64,000 nucleotides of DNA from Massospora cicadina. Its lineage: Eukaryota; Entomophthoromycota; Entomophthoromycetes; Entomophthorales; Entomophthoraceae. A program made the translations under genes and the position numbers. The stretch lies in NCBI GenBank assembly GCA_022478985.1, contig JAKSZP010010597.1, positions 124,001 to 188,000 on the forward strand. The letters run 5' to 3'. Position 1 is the first letter of the stretch. Each line of letters begins with the position of its first letter. Shown piece after piece: positions 23,946 to 33,208 of the stretch. Below the pieces are notes generated by a model that worked only from the letters and a program-made list of their open reading frames with translations, was not told the origin of the DNA and did not search any database.

Positions 23946-25307
23946 ATTCATCAACTATGGAGAATGGGAAATGGTGAAGATATAAGCACTTTCAAGAAAT
24001 TCTTGAACTTCAGATGGTTTGACTGGATCAGATCAATACAATTTGGAGTAATAGTTTTGAACTTCAATTGCCACTTCAGCTGGAGTTTCTTCAATGAAGT
24101 GATCCAGCCACCTCACCTGTATGCAAGCCAAGCTCTGTCATGATTTGAAGAATTTTTGTAAAGAAAGGCGGAGCACGTGTCACCTGTCATTATATTTTTT
24201 GCTTTGTACTGTACACAAACGTGATGTTTATGTTGCCTTAATAGTGCGTTGAGGCGAGCGGACACCTCTTCCCACTTGCGACTCCAAGCAGGGCTGTAGC
24301 CTGCAGCATTGACATTAGACTCCAGGTGGTCCAATTCTGCAAGCATGCACATGATGACCACTGAGGCAACATGAGAGTGATGCAATGAGAGGTGGCATGC
24401 CTGGTGGATGGTGTTCACTTTGAAGATTGACCAGGTAGTAAGTGGGTACACACAGAATACTATGGTGAACTCCGGTGCCAAAGTTTTGGTGTCCACTCAT
24501 GAAGAAAACCTAAGTGAAGTAAACTCGGCTGGTCAAAGTTTGCACCACTTTGGCGCCAGTGCAATACTGCAACAAAGAGAGAAATGACACCAACCTGTTG
24601 TCGGAGAAATTGATCTTTTTCATTGTAAAGTGTGCAACCTGTTACTGAAAGTTCAACGAGCAAAATTAAGGTCAATGGGTGAATTAGACCTCAGCTGACC
24701 ATTGTGAACATGGGGATAAACATGTTGGGTAGCAGCAGCACATATTTAGGCAGGGTATCAAACATACCTAAAGTGGCTTTTAGAGCATGAAGTTTGATGT
24801 GCCACCGTGGGGGGGCAGGCGCAAAAGTCCAGCAGTGGGTGGCTGGGTTGACCAGCAATTCATTTCATCCAGCACAAACGGGTCAGGAAGAATTGTGAGG
24901 AAAGTAATGGCTGAGAGGGATCCTGGCAAGCACATGCACATTTCTTTTTTAGTACTAGATGGTCCAAGCACATGCACATTTCAGGGCATAAATATTAACA
25001 ATATCATGCACTTCGTTGTCCCACAAACAGGACACTACAAGCACATGACCATTGAGGTACAAATTTTTAGAAATAAATTTAAAATTATGGGTCAAATGTA
25101 TAAGTACCCCACAGTGCAGTGACCAAACAGAAAAGGAATGGTGGAGAATGGATGTCCATGTTCCCCAGAATTATTTAGGCATTGGTTTCCTGAATGTCCA
25201 GGATGTCCATAGGCAAATTATTTTTAAAAAACTTAGTTTCGTAGCCCAGGACAGTGAGGCCTTCTGCTCAGTAATGTTCAACGTTCCTATTGTGAAGGCT
25301 CCCCCAT
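23946..25307 (-). pseudogene. LINE-1b ORF2 of copy D, 5' part
   Basis: Endonuclease and linker of ORF2. The family ATG is at 25307, with a one-base loss just inside. The FVLDEMNCW motif (equivalent of GDMNCW) lies near 24860-24890. The linker with Ser/His-rich stretches and HVCVQYKA lies at 24113-24496. The 21-bp insert and its duplicated 17-bp target add extra residues (GPSSTKKEMCM) to the reading near 24935-24975. Heavily frameshifted. Confidence 0.8.
24928..24982 (-). mobile_element. Ultra-short LINE-3 insertion with 17-bp target duplication
   Basis: The 17-mer aagcacatgcacatttc occurs at 24928-24944 and again at 24966-24982. Between them are 21 bases that read on the minus strand GGACCATCTAGTACTAAAA plus two more A. 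The first 19 of these are identical to the 3' end of LINE-3 copy H (near 29577-29597, minus strand). Other LINE-1 copies lack the insert. This is the signature of a severely 5'-truncated target-primed insertion. Confidence 0.82.
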
Positions 25308-26702
25308 CACACCTTAGGTGCTATGGGAAGGGCCCTCTTGCCCATCCTTCAGCTCTTTTTCAGCATGTGTTATGGCAGCACGTGTGCAGGAAGCAATAGA
25401 GTCAGTTGACACATAGTGGTCCTTTAGGACACTATCAACTTTTTTTGGTTCTTGTTTTTGGAGGAATTTGCTTCTGCTGAATTTTTGGGTTACTGTGCTC
25501 CTACTGTGCATCATCAAAGGTCAACAAAAATTTGTGAGGAAAATGGGTGGTGGAATTGGTTTTGATTGAGGCTTGGAAAGTTTGCTCAGGTAAATCCGAC
25601 TCACCCATTGGGTCCTCAGGATGGTTGGCCCAATCAGATTGGTGCTTAGATTCTCAAACCGCTTCTGCAGCAAATTACTCAATGTTATACTGGGTCTGGG
25701 CAGGTGGTATCATGGACACAGCTGTCATAACTGCCTTGGCTGCTGCTCTGCGGGTCTGCTTGGCCTTATTGCACTCCTGCAGGGACACAGGTTTGACCTT
25801 AATGAAACACCCCTGCAAACCCCATGGGAAGGTGGCGTCAGTGTCAATAGCTGGTTCATAATGGGAGTCTACACTTTCCATCCCATTGGGGAGGATTTCA
25901 GTTTGCATGATCACCTCCTTGGCGGGGCAGGTGTGATCCTTGTGGCCAAAAGCATGACAAAAGGTGCAGATAGGAGGCGCACTACCAAACATGATGTGGA
26001 ACGGGTGGGCTTCCTGCCCATAAATAGGCACAACTGCTATGTGAGAAATTTAAATATAGTCTTTCACAATGACCATGGTTGTTGTAATCACAGCAATTGC
26101 TTTGCCTATGCACAGGTCCGGCATAAGCTTAAAGCATTGCGTTTTAAAGGAGTGAAGTTCCTCATATGCCTTAAGCCCAACCATGAGGTGGTAATCCAGC
26201 ACTATGCGCTTAATTGTTGTGGGGAGAAAGTCAAATATAACAAAAAATTGTTTTTGATTTGGTTCCTCTAGTGCACTTTGTTTTGACAGCCCAATGCCCA
26301 TAAAGGAGGTCTACCACTACATGCACCTGTGAAGCTTTGTTCACTGCATCTTTAGTTTCAAACATGAGATTGAACAAAACGCAAGTCATGGGGTGCGGTG
26401 CTACATATACTTCTTTCAGGGAAATAGTTATGCACAACTCCACAGAACTTTTCCCAAAGCACCATTTGATTAATACAGGAAAAACTTGAAGCACATGCTC
26501 CACTGGTAACAGGGGCTGGGATTTTTGAGTTTTGATGAACTTGTTACATTTTGCTTGCCAGGCTAAAATGTTTGGTGAAATACTAACCGCTGGTTATTTT
26601 TCTATCTAGGCTGCCAGTGTTGCCATGGCATTTACAAGTTTTGGATGGTGCAGAGCCTGATCCTGTGCCCTCTACTTTGCTAGCCCAACTTTTACCCAAC
26701 AT
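25286..26702 (-). pseudogene. LINE-1b ORF1 of copy D, broken
   Basis: The start ATG at 26702 gives MLGKSWASKVEG, parallel to MSGSSWASK of the 1a copies. The middle domain is recognisable but diverged (FETKDAVNKASQVHVVVDL, about 26290-26380). The RRM-like part with LMPDLCIGKAIAVI is at 26050-26150. The CCHC knuckle CTFCHAFGHKDHTC (about 25930-25980) is intact, in a 118-codon open stretch (25675-26031). The C-terminal part is broken by stops. Confidence 0.78.
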
Positions 26703-26795
26703 TGGGTGCAAACTAATCTTCTTAAAGAGATTATCAAACTTACCTAGTCTTGAATTAAATTTGTTGTAATTAGTGATTGCAATGAGAGAGAAAAG

Positions 26796-26854
26796 CTCGG
26801 TTAGAATATTTTTTATTATTATTTATCTCTCTTCTTTTTTTCTTCTATATTTAT
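26796..26854. other. AT-rich remnant between D and G1
   Basis: Fifty-nine AT-rich bases. The right part (about 26829-26850) resembles the sequence just to the right of G1 (28771-28800, runs of T with single C) and may be G1's target duplication. The left part (aatattttttattat) resembles 16237-16251 left of D. If so, this is a sliver of the same old AT-rich sequence that carries the gypsy element. Confidence 0.4.
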
Positions 26855-28770
26855 TTGAGGCAAGCCAACCAGGGGACAGACATTACTGAAAATAAAATTA
26901 ACTAAAACTAACGTAACTACTTGGTTCAAAACAAAATGCCCTAATGAGCGGATTAGTGAAATGCTTCAAAAAGCAACCAACCAGGTGGGCAGTGGAAACC
27001 TCTTGTCCCTCCATTGCGGAAGGGGAGGGGGTCAGGGGGCTCAGCTTTGGAAGCCTCTTCAGCAGCAGCTTCTTTCTCCCATAGTAGAGTGCATGTCACG
27101 GCAGACAGTAATGGCATTGGGGCATCTGAAACATGGGGTTCGATATCTCTAATAATTGGGATTTCCTGGAAATTGCCAGCTAGGTAAATGGAACTGAGAT
27201 ATTAGGTTAAAGCTTTTTCAGCTTTGATGCGGGCGTCTGGGAGTTTAACAAACGTGGCAATGTTGGTTTGGGTTATTTTTGCTTTTTGATTCCATGCTAT
27301 AGTTGCACGTTCTGGATATCATTGTTAACATTTTTGTGTAGCTGGTTAACTATAATTTTACTTTTGGGGTAAGGGTTGTGGGGATAGCAGAAGGTGGCAT
27401 TCCTCAGGGAGCATCACTACTGATTTAGCGATGGCTTTACACAGGGGACAACAATCTAGTGTTGCAGCTGCTTTGACTGCAAGCTGGTGATCACTGCAAA
27501 ACAATTTTGGCGTTTGGCTCTGGGGTGTATAGTTGAAGGGGTATCTGGCGTCCCATTCTGCATTAATGAACCACTCAATTTGCAGAGATGGTTCTTCAAT
27601 GAACCTACCTGATTCATCAATTAAAACCAACAGTATGGGTTTTGTTGAATTGGATTTGGGATTCAGCGTACAGTTGAGGTTTGGTTGATTCATTTAAGGA
27701 AGCATGGGATCAAACTGGGATCCAATCTGATGCTTGATTAGAGGAACTATTTGTGGCATTGGGGCGAGGAGGAGGTTGATTGATGGCTGCAGGTGCAGCT
27801 GCAGCAACAGGCTTTGGGGGTGGGGGAGGTATGATTGTGCCCCATACTTGAACTTGTACAGGGTGGGCAGCAGATTGGAGGTCAGCGAATGAGTCATCCA
27901 ATCCATCAGAAGTGTTTAAGAAGGAGCACTTGCATTTCAAGTGGTCCAACTCAAAACAGATGGAAAGATCATCCACCCACCCTTGACGCAGGCCCAAAAT
28001 AGATGGTCAGGCGCTGAGGGTTAATGGTGCGTGGTGGAATTAACACCACGATTTTATTGAATTCAGAGTGATCATGGCATACTCCCAAGGCCCAGCGAGT
28101 TGTGTGGCCCCATTTTGGACCACAAATCCTAAGATGGGGTTGGAGCCATAGGCTGCCAAACCATCCATTAGCTCCTGGTGGAGCACTTCAGGGGGAGGTG
28201 GGTGGGCAAACCAGCAAATTTAACCATCAAGGTGGTTTCCGCTGGGAGCCAGGTCCGAGTTGTGGGGAGAGGGGCGCCCTGGAATACCAGGGGCACAGTT
28301 GCTGCAGTGGCAGCGTCAGATTTGCAGATGAAGCCAAGGTCAAAATACTCCTTGTAGGGGCAGAAATCTATAAATCCGGTGGGTGTCATCACCGCCTGTG
28401 CCATTTTGATAATGGCTTGGTCGTGGCATGAAAATAATTTCCTATATCTGACCCTTAGGCCATAGCACATGTTGCTCTAGGGGAGCACCAGGGGGCAGCG
28501 AGGTACTGCTTGGGTATGAGCAAGGTGGGCGTCAAAGTCCTTAAAAGGAACAAACCATCCCATGGGTTTGGAATGACTGGGTGAACCAGTCATAGCACGT
28601 TTTCCTGCTGGATGGAAAATGAAGGGGGAGTTCACCACTTCCCATGCTGGAGCAGCTGGCTGAGAATCCGAGGACATCAGAGCAAAACTACAACGGGTGA
28701 ATTCAATTTGTTTATTAATTCATGTAATTTTGCTTGATAGTTACACTGAGAGGAAAGAGTCTTTTTTCTT
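26855..28770 (-). mobile_element. HALF element copy G1 (ORF1-only, LINE-2-like 3' end)
   Basis: A roughly 1.9-kb unit read right to left. Its 3' terminus on the minus strand is CCCCTGGTTGGCTTGCCTCA followed by AAATAA, matching the 3' terminus of LINE-2 copy E. Its 5' end has a pyrimidine-rich start like the LINEs. Between them is one ORF1-like coding region and no endonuclease or reverse transcriptase. The second copy G2 has the same size and order, so this is a defined element and not a random fragment. It resembles in concept the half-LINEs (HAL1) of mammals, but no relationship is implied. Confidence 0.75.
26960..28677 (-). pseudogene. ORF1-like protein of HALF copy G1, broken
   Basis: The start MSSDSQPAAPAWEVV at 28677 matches G2 (MSSDHPLTVPAWG). 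A conserved N-terminal block follows (FKDFDAHLA, PRCPLVLP; 28477-28560). Next comes a domain that recalls the LINE ORF1 middle domain (YFDLGFICKSDAATAA, 28330-28390). The zinc knuckle at about 27910-27960 has lost its first Cys here (ICFELDHLKCKC); G2 keeps it. A Pro/Ala linker (27780-27850) precedes a novel C-terminal region with DHQLAVKAAATLDCCPLC (27420-27500). Several frameshifts are present. The function is presumably RNA binding in a ribonucleoprotein, inferred from the knuckle. Confidence 0.65.
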
Positions 28771-28906
28771 TTTTTCTTTTTAATTATATTTTATATTTAT
28801 TTTCTTCCTATTAATGGCTTTTTTCATCTAATCAGCCCTCCTTTTTAAATATTCTTAGGAATTTTGCATTGACTAAATTATAACATGGCCCAAATTTTTT
28901 TTATTT
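28771..28906. other. AT-rich remnant, probably downstream of gypsy integrase
   Basis: About 136 AT-rich bases between G1 and G2. The right end, CCAAATTTTTTTTA (28890-28903), recurs at 37283 (next to G2's 5' end) and at 42532 (start of the gypsy integrase fragment). If the LINE insertions are removed, this stretch continues the gypsy element past its integrase C-terminus. No clear reading frame is visible. Confidence 0.5.
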
Positions 28907-29016
28907 AAATGAGGTAAGCTGACCAGGGGACGGTTATTAATGAACTAAAACTAAAATCATAATAAAATAATGATTCAAATGAAACGCCCCAAATTAACAT
29001 ATCGATTGAATTGTAC

Positions 29017-29575
29017 CTAACAAAATATCCAACCAGGTGGGCAGTGAATACTACTATCCCTCCATAATGGATGGGGAGGGGGATTGGGGGGCTCATCTTT
29101 GGCTGCATCCATCTCATTCCAGAGTAGGGTGCGTGTTAAGGCAGATAGTAAGGGTATGGGGGCATTGGCGGCATGGGGTTCAATGTCCTTAATGACTGGA
29201 ACTTCCAAATAGTTGCCAGCAATCATTATACCAACGATGTATTTGCCCAAAGCGTCTTCAGCTTTGATGTAGTTGTCTGGGAATTTTAAGAATGTGGCAA
29301 AGTTGGTTCAGGTTATTTTTGCTTTCAGATTACGTGTTACTTTTACCACATTCTGGATGGCTTCAGTGACGTTTTTGTGTAAAATTTCATGTTGATCTTA
29401 TTTTGTGCAGTAATCTTTATGGAGATGACGGGAGGTGGAATTCCTCCTGCAAGTGCAGCCACAGATTTGATGGCAGCTTTGTGAAGTGGATGACAATCTG
29501 GTGTGGCAGCTGCTTCTACTGCAAGCTGGTGGTCGCTGTAGAATGGTTTGGCGTTAGGTTGTGGGACATATTTCC
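29017..29575 (-). pseudogene. ORF1-like protein of HALF copy G2, C-terminal part
   Basis: C-terminal part of the HALF protein: a Lys-rich segment (29343-29420), then GKYIVGIMIAGNYLEVPV and ALTRTLLWNEMDAAKDE (29017-29250), ending in a Pro-rich tail with a stop at 29017. Relative to G1, one base differs near the end, so the last residues differ. I recognise no known domain in this C-terminal region. It joins the part at 36043-37195 once LINE-3 copy H is removed. Confidence 0.65.
29559..29575. repeat. Target duplication of LINE-3 copy H, left copy
   Basis: ttgtgggacatatttcc at 29559-29575 pairs with ttgtgggacatactcc at 36027-36042. Twelve bases are identical, and the rest differs by one change and one indel. 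Removing H and one copy restores the HALF reading frame from EYVPQ into PNAKPFYSDH. Confidence 0.85.
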
Positions 29576-29645
29576 TTATTTTAGTACTAGATGGTCCCAA
29601 CCTAAGGGGGGATTCATCGATGTTTATTGAATTACGCCTGGGCTC

Positions 29646-32600
29646 CTAAGAGCCTGAGGCGAGGGAAGGGGAGGGAGGAGGCATCGAGAAAGGGAGGGGG
29701 TTTGCGCGCCAGAGCCGTGCTGCAGTGACAACTGAGCGGGGGAGGGTTGGCGACATAGTGCAGACCTTCAGGGCCATCTCAAAGTATACCTGAAAGTGGG
29801 TGATCATGTGTGGAAGGGTCCACATCTGCTGGTCAAATTCAGCACGAAGGAAGGAGTTATGGATGGTCCAGATGGCTGTGGCATAGGCGAGGACACGGAG
29901 GGGTCAGTGGCAACCAGGCAATGTCTGCTTGAACATGAGGTCTTGCACAGGGTGTCCAGACCATGGCTGAGCATGGAGGAGCGCGCGGGCCTTTGGCCAA
30001 AATGCGGCGACACCTGGACAGGTGAAAAAACGATGGAGGTGGGAGTCAATAGGCTCCACACAGCGGGGGCAGCTTCGGTGCTGGAAGGTAGGGCCAGTTC
30101 GGTCCCCTGTCCTTTATGAACAGTGGAGCACCCTCCATAAGGTGTTGGACACCTTTGCTGACAGGATGGGGTGATAGACGTCCTTCCACAATTCCTTGAG
30201 GTCAAATCTCACGAGGGAGGGAGGAGCTCAAGGAGTCTTGGGCGGATGGGAGGACAATCTTGGGGGTTGAGGCGAGTTGTGACAACTTGTCCATTGTGCA
30301 CAATTGCATGGCGACGGGGGCTGAGGCCAGGGTCTTCCCTTCTGTATGGGAAGGCATGGTGGATCCGCGCGCCTACTCGTTTAAGGGCAAGGAGAGCCTG
30401 ATTCCAGTAGCGGATGAGGATGATTTTAGGCGATGGCCTGGGTGATTTGTGAGCCACTCCCCTAATGAGGTCAGAGATGCTCTAGGAAGACCCAGAGCTG
30501 CTGACACTGACTGGCGGAGGGCGGGCGCCCATTAGGGCATGGGGGTCGCCTCCCAGCAGACAATCGGCCATAGGAACTTCAGAAAGATTGTGGTGGCGTG
30601 GGATCGCATGTCCAGAAGCCCTAGGCCCCTTCATTGCAGGGTCAGGAAATGGTTGAGAGGGCCATTGGTGGATGGTTTGATCCCAGATCCAACAGCGGAG
30701 GAGTACATTGAGCCGCGTATAAAAGGCATCTGTGAATTGGCAGACGTGCGCTAGGAACCAAACTTTGGAGAGAAGAACACATTGGCCATCAGAGCTCGAC
30801 CCTGGGGGTGATGTGCCGCCGGTTCCAGCTGGCAATCCTGGAGTTAACTGCTGCAAGGAGCAAGTCCTCATTGTCTTTTAGCGCAACTCCTTGTTGGTTG
30901 GTGAGAACGACCAGGTGACGGAAGGTACCGCGCTCAGGTTCAATACCAAATGGTGGGGGGAAGGTGGGGGAGCCGACCTGTACAAACTGTTGTCTTGGAG
31001 GTGTTGACCATGGCGTTGGACGCCTTGGTGTACCTCTCAATGGTCACAGCAGCGAGGGCAACATCCCAGGGCAGCCAAATGCAATGGCAGTGTCATCTGC
31101 AAATGCCATGGTGCGTGTGGGGGCTTTACCTGGGACCAGAATCCCTGTTAGCTTGTCCTGTAAGGAGGCAAGAGGGTGTCAAGGGTGATGTTAAAAAGGA
31201 TAGGGCTCAGGGGGTCCCCTTGCCGGAGACCTTGTCCAACTGGTACTGCCACTGTAAAACCCATTGGCGCCAGGACTCTGGTGTGGAGCTGGTCATAGAG
31301 CGCTGATATTCAGCGCCTAGCTGCGGGTGGGAGATGGAAGCGGGCCAGGGAAGCATCAATATACTTCCAGGCTACCTGATCATATGCTTTCTCCATATCC
31401 AGGAGAGCCACAAAGCCATTCACCTTACGAGAGTTAGCAGTCAAAGTCACGTGAAGGTCATTATAGTTGTCCCATAACGACCTCCCCGGAATAAAACCGT
31501 GCTGGGATGGGGAGAGGCGAGGTGACACCCATTTGGTGATGCGGTTGGCCAGAAGCTTCGTGAAGAGCTTGTGGTCTGTGTTGATCAACGCTATGGGGCG
31601 CCAGTTCGCCAGGTTCTCACGATCTGAATTATTGTGAATGAGGGTCGTGATTGAGCCTCTGGAGTCGGGGAGGACCTCACCATTCACCAAGAGTGCAGCG
31701 AAGAGGTCGCGGAGGGTTCTGGCTATCACTGCAGGTTCCAGAAGGTACACCTCAAAGGGTATTCCGTCTGGGCCTGGGGCTTTAAGCCGTGGGGATTTCA
31801 GAAGGGTTTCCATCACCTCCTGGATGGAAATAGGCGCCAGTAGAGCCTCATCAGCCCGTGGGTCAATAGGCGGCTCTGGAGCCCGCCACAGGAAGTCTTG
31901 GATGTCCTATGGGTCCACCTGGGTGGCATGGAAGAGGATGGAGTAGAAGCGGTGTAGTTCCTGCGTGATTTCCTCCTTATCTGAAGTGGTTGTAGTGCCA
32001 ATCTTCAGTGCAGTAATATCCTACGCTGTTGACCGGGCTTTCTGTTTCTGAAAGAAGAAGCGGGTGGGGCGTTCCCATTGAGCATAGTAACGAGATGTTG
32101 TAAAGTTTGCTGCCCGTTCTTCCTGCAGTGTGAGCTCCAAGCGGAGTGCTTCCTGCGCCGCTTTCAAGTCTTCCAACCATCTGGGAGAGGGCGAAGGCTG
32201 GCAGTTTCGCTCTAGATGTCTGATTCTGGCTTCCGCCCTTTTGACTCTGGCGCGAGCTGCAGTCATCTGGGCTTTGGAACAGTTGTAAGCAACGCGGGTG
32301 ATGCCCTCCTTGGTCACCGCCCATCTAGCCTTGTGGTCAAACATGTGGGGTGGGGGGGAGGTGAGAGTCTCCCGGATGGTCATAGACAGCTTCTCCTTAG
32401 TGAAGAGGTTGTTGAGAAGAGCTGGGGCAACCCTAGGCCAGAACCTACGAGACAGTCTAAGTGTGGTGGTGAGGACAACGGTGATTGAGCTGTGATCACT
32501 CAGATGGTTGTCACGAGAGATGGGAGAGGAGATGCGGCCAATTAGCAGGGGGCCAATCAGTGCCATATCTATGCGTGACGCTGACTGGAAAGCTCCTCCA

Positions 32601-33172
32601 TCATACTGGATCCTAGTCATGCAACCTAGGCCAGACGCGGAGGGTGGAAGCGCATCTATAAAGCCACTCAGGCGAAGGAAATCCTGGAGTCGACTTGATC
32701 CAGGGCGTTCCTTTGCTGCAGGGGGTAAGAGTCACGGACGCGACTTATGGTTGTGTTGAGATCTCATAAGAGGACTGTATTCCGTGGGAGATTGAGTTGG
32801 ACGAGCTCTTCCAAGAGCCGATTTTGCTCCTGACCTGCATTAGGCAGGTAGATGCTTGCAGCGAAGAAGGAGAAGTCAGGAGTGGTGAGTTTGGCCAGTA
32901 TGAGGCGGCCACCTAGATATTGTGAAAAAGAATGGGTTTTAACCCGGGGATTCAAAACTAATAAGGGCGGCATGGTTTGTCCAGAAGGAGTTGCCTCCAA
33001 ACTGTTCATTCCATGCAGATTGTTCGTGGGGGAGGATATGGGGCTCCTGGACAGCAGCGATGTCAATTTGTGCTGACCTGAAGTTTCGGAGGAGGCGGGC
33101 TCTCCGCTTAAAGTCCCGCAACCCATTTGCGTTGATGGATTGCAGGGCCAGGGTGCTGCCATGAAGACTCAT
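29646..33172 (-). pseudogene. LINE-3 ORF2 of copy H (endonuclease, RT, CCHC finger), frameshifted
   Basis: The ATG at 33172 (MSLHGSTLALQSINANGLR) starts a protein of about 1,175 residues ending in a TAG at 29646-29648. The endonuclease has DIAAVQEPHILPHEQ (about 33040-33090). The SDHSSITVVL element near 32480-32510 is its C-terminal catalytic SDH motif. RT: GPDGIPFEVY (31770), LANWRPIALINTDHKLFTK, HGFIPGRSLWDN and motif A LLDMEKAYDQVAW, all in one open stretch (31310-31816). Motif B GLRQGDPLSPILFN is near 31200-31240, motif C AFADDTAI near 31090-31112. The C-terminal finger is CPRCVEPIDSHLHRFFTC (30010-30070). A few frameshifts and stops (near 31300, 30870, 30480) break it. Confidence 0.88.
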
Positions 33173-33208
33173 AGCTGTTCCCCTCCATGTCCTGGGGGTT
33201 GCCAGCGC

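Larger units (their letters stand above)
23946..26795 (-). mobile_element. LINE-1b copy D, 5' half
   Basis: Continuation of D on the other side of E: the endonuclease-RT linker, endonuclease, ORF1 and 5' UTR. The 5' end at about 26795 has the pyrimidine tract and GCAATCAC motif on the minus strand. To its right is a 59-bp AT-rich stretch and then element G1. A 21-bp LINE-3 stub with its own target duplication sits inside the endonuclease region (24945-24965). Confidence 0.87.
28907..29575 (-). mobile_element. HALF element copy G2, 3' part
   Basis: The 3' third of the second HALF copy. It starts with the terminal block, which reads CCCCTGGTCAGCTTACCTCA on the minus strand, and runs to the LINE-3 insertion. 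The reading VPQPNAKPFYSDHQLAV ends at the duplicated target ttgtgggacata (29559-29570). The rest of G2 lies at 36027-37282. Confidence 0.8.

Noticed and set aside
26796..26854. Possible LTR of the gypsy element next to G1.
   Set aside because: No TG...CA ends, primer-binding site or repeated partner could be identified; the stretch is too short.
29796..30119. Plus-strand open frames of 70-118 codons across LINE-3 (for example 29796-30119, 30950-31306).
   Set aside because: They lie opposite recognisable ORF2 segments (C-terminal finger, motifs B and C) and show no domain of their own.
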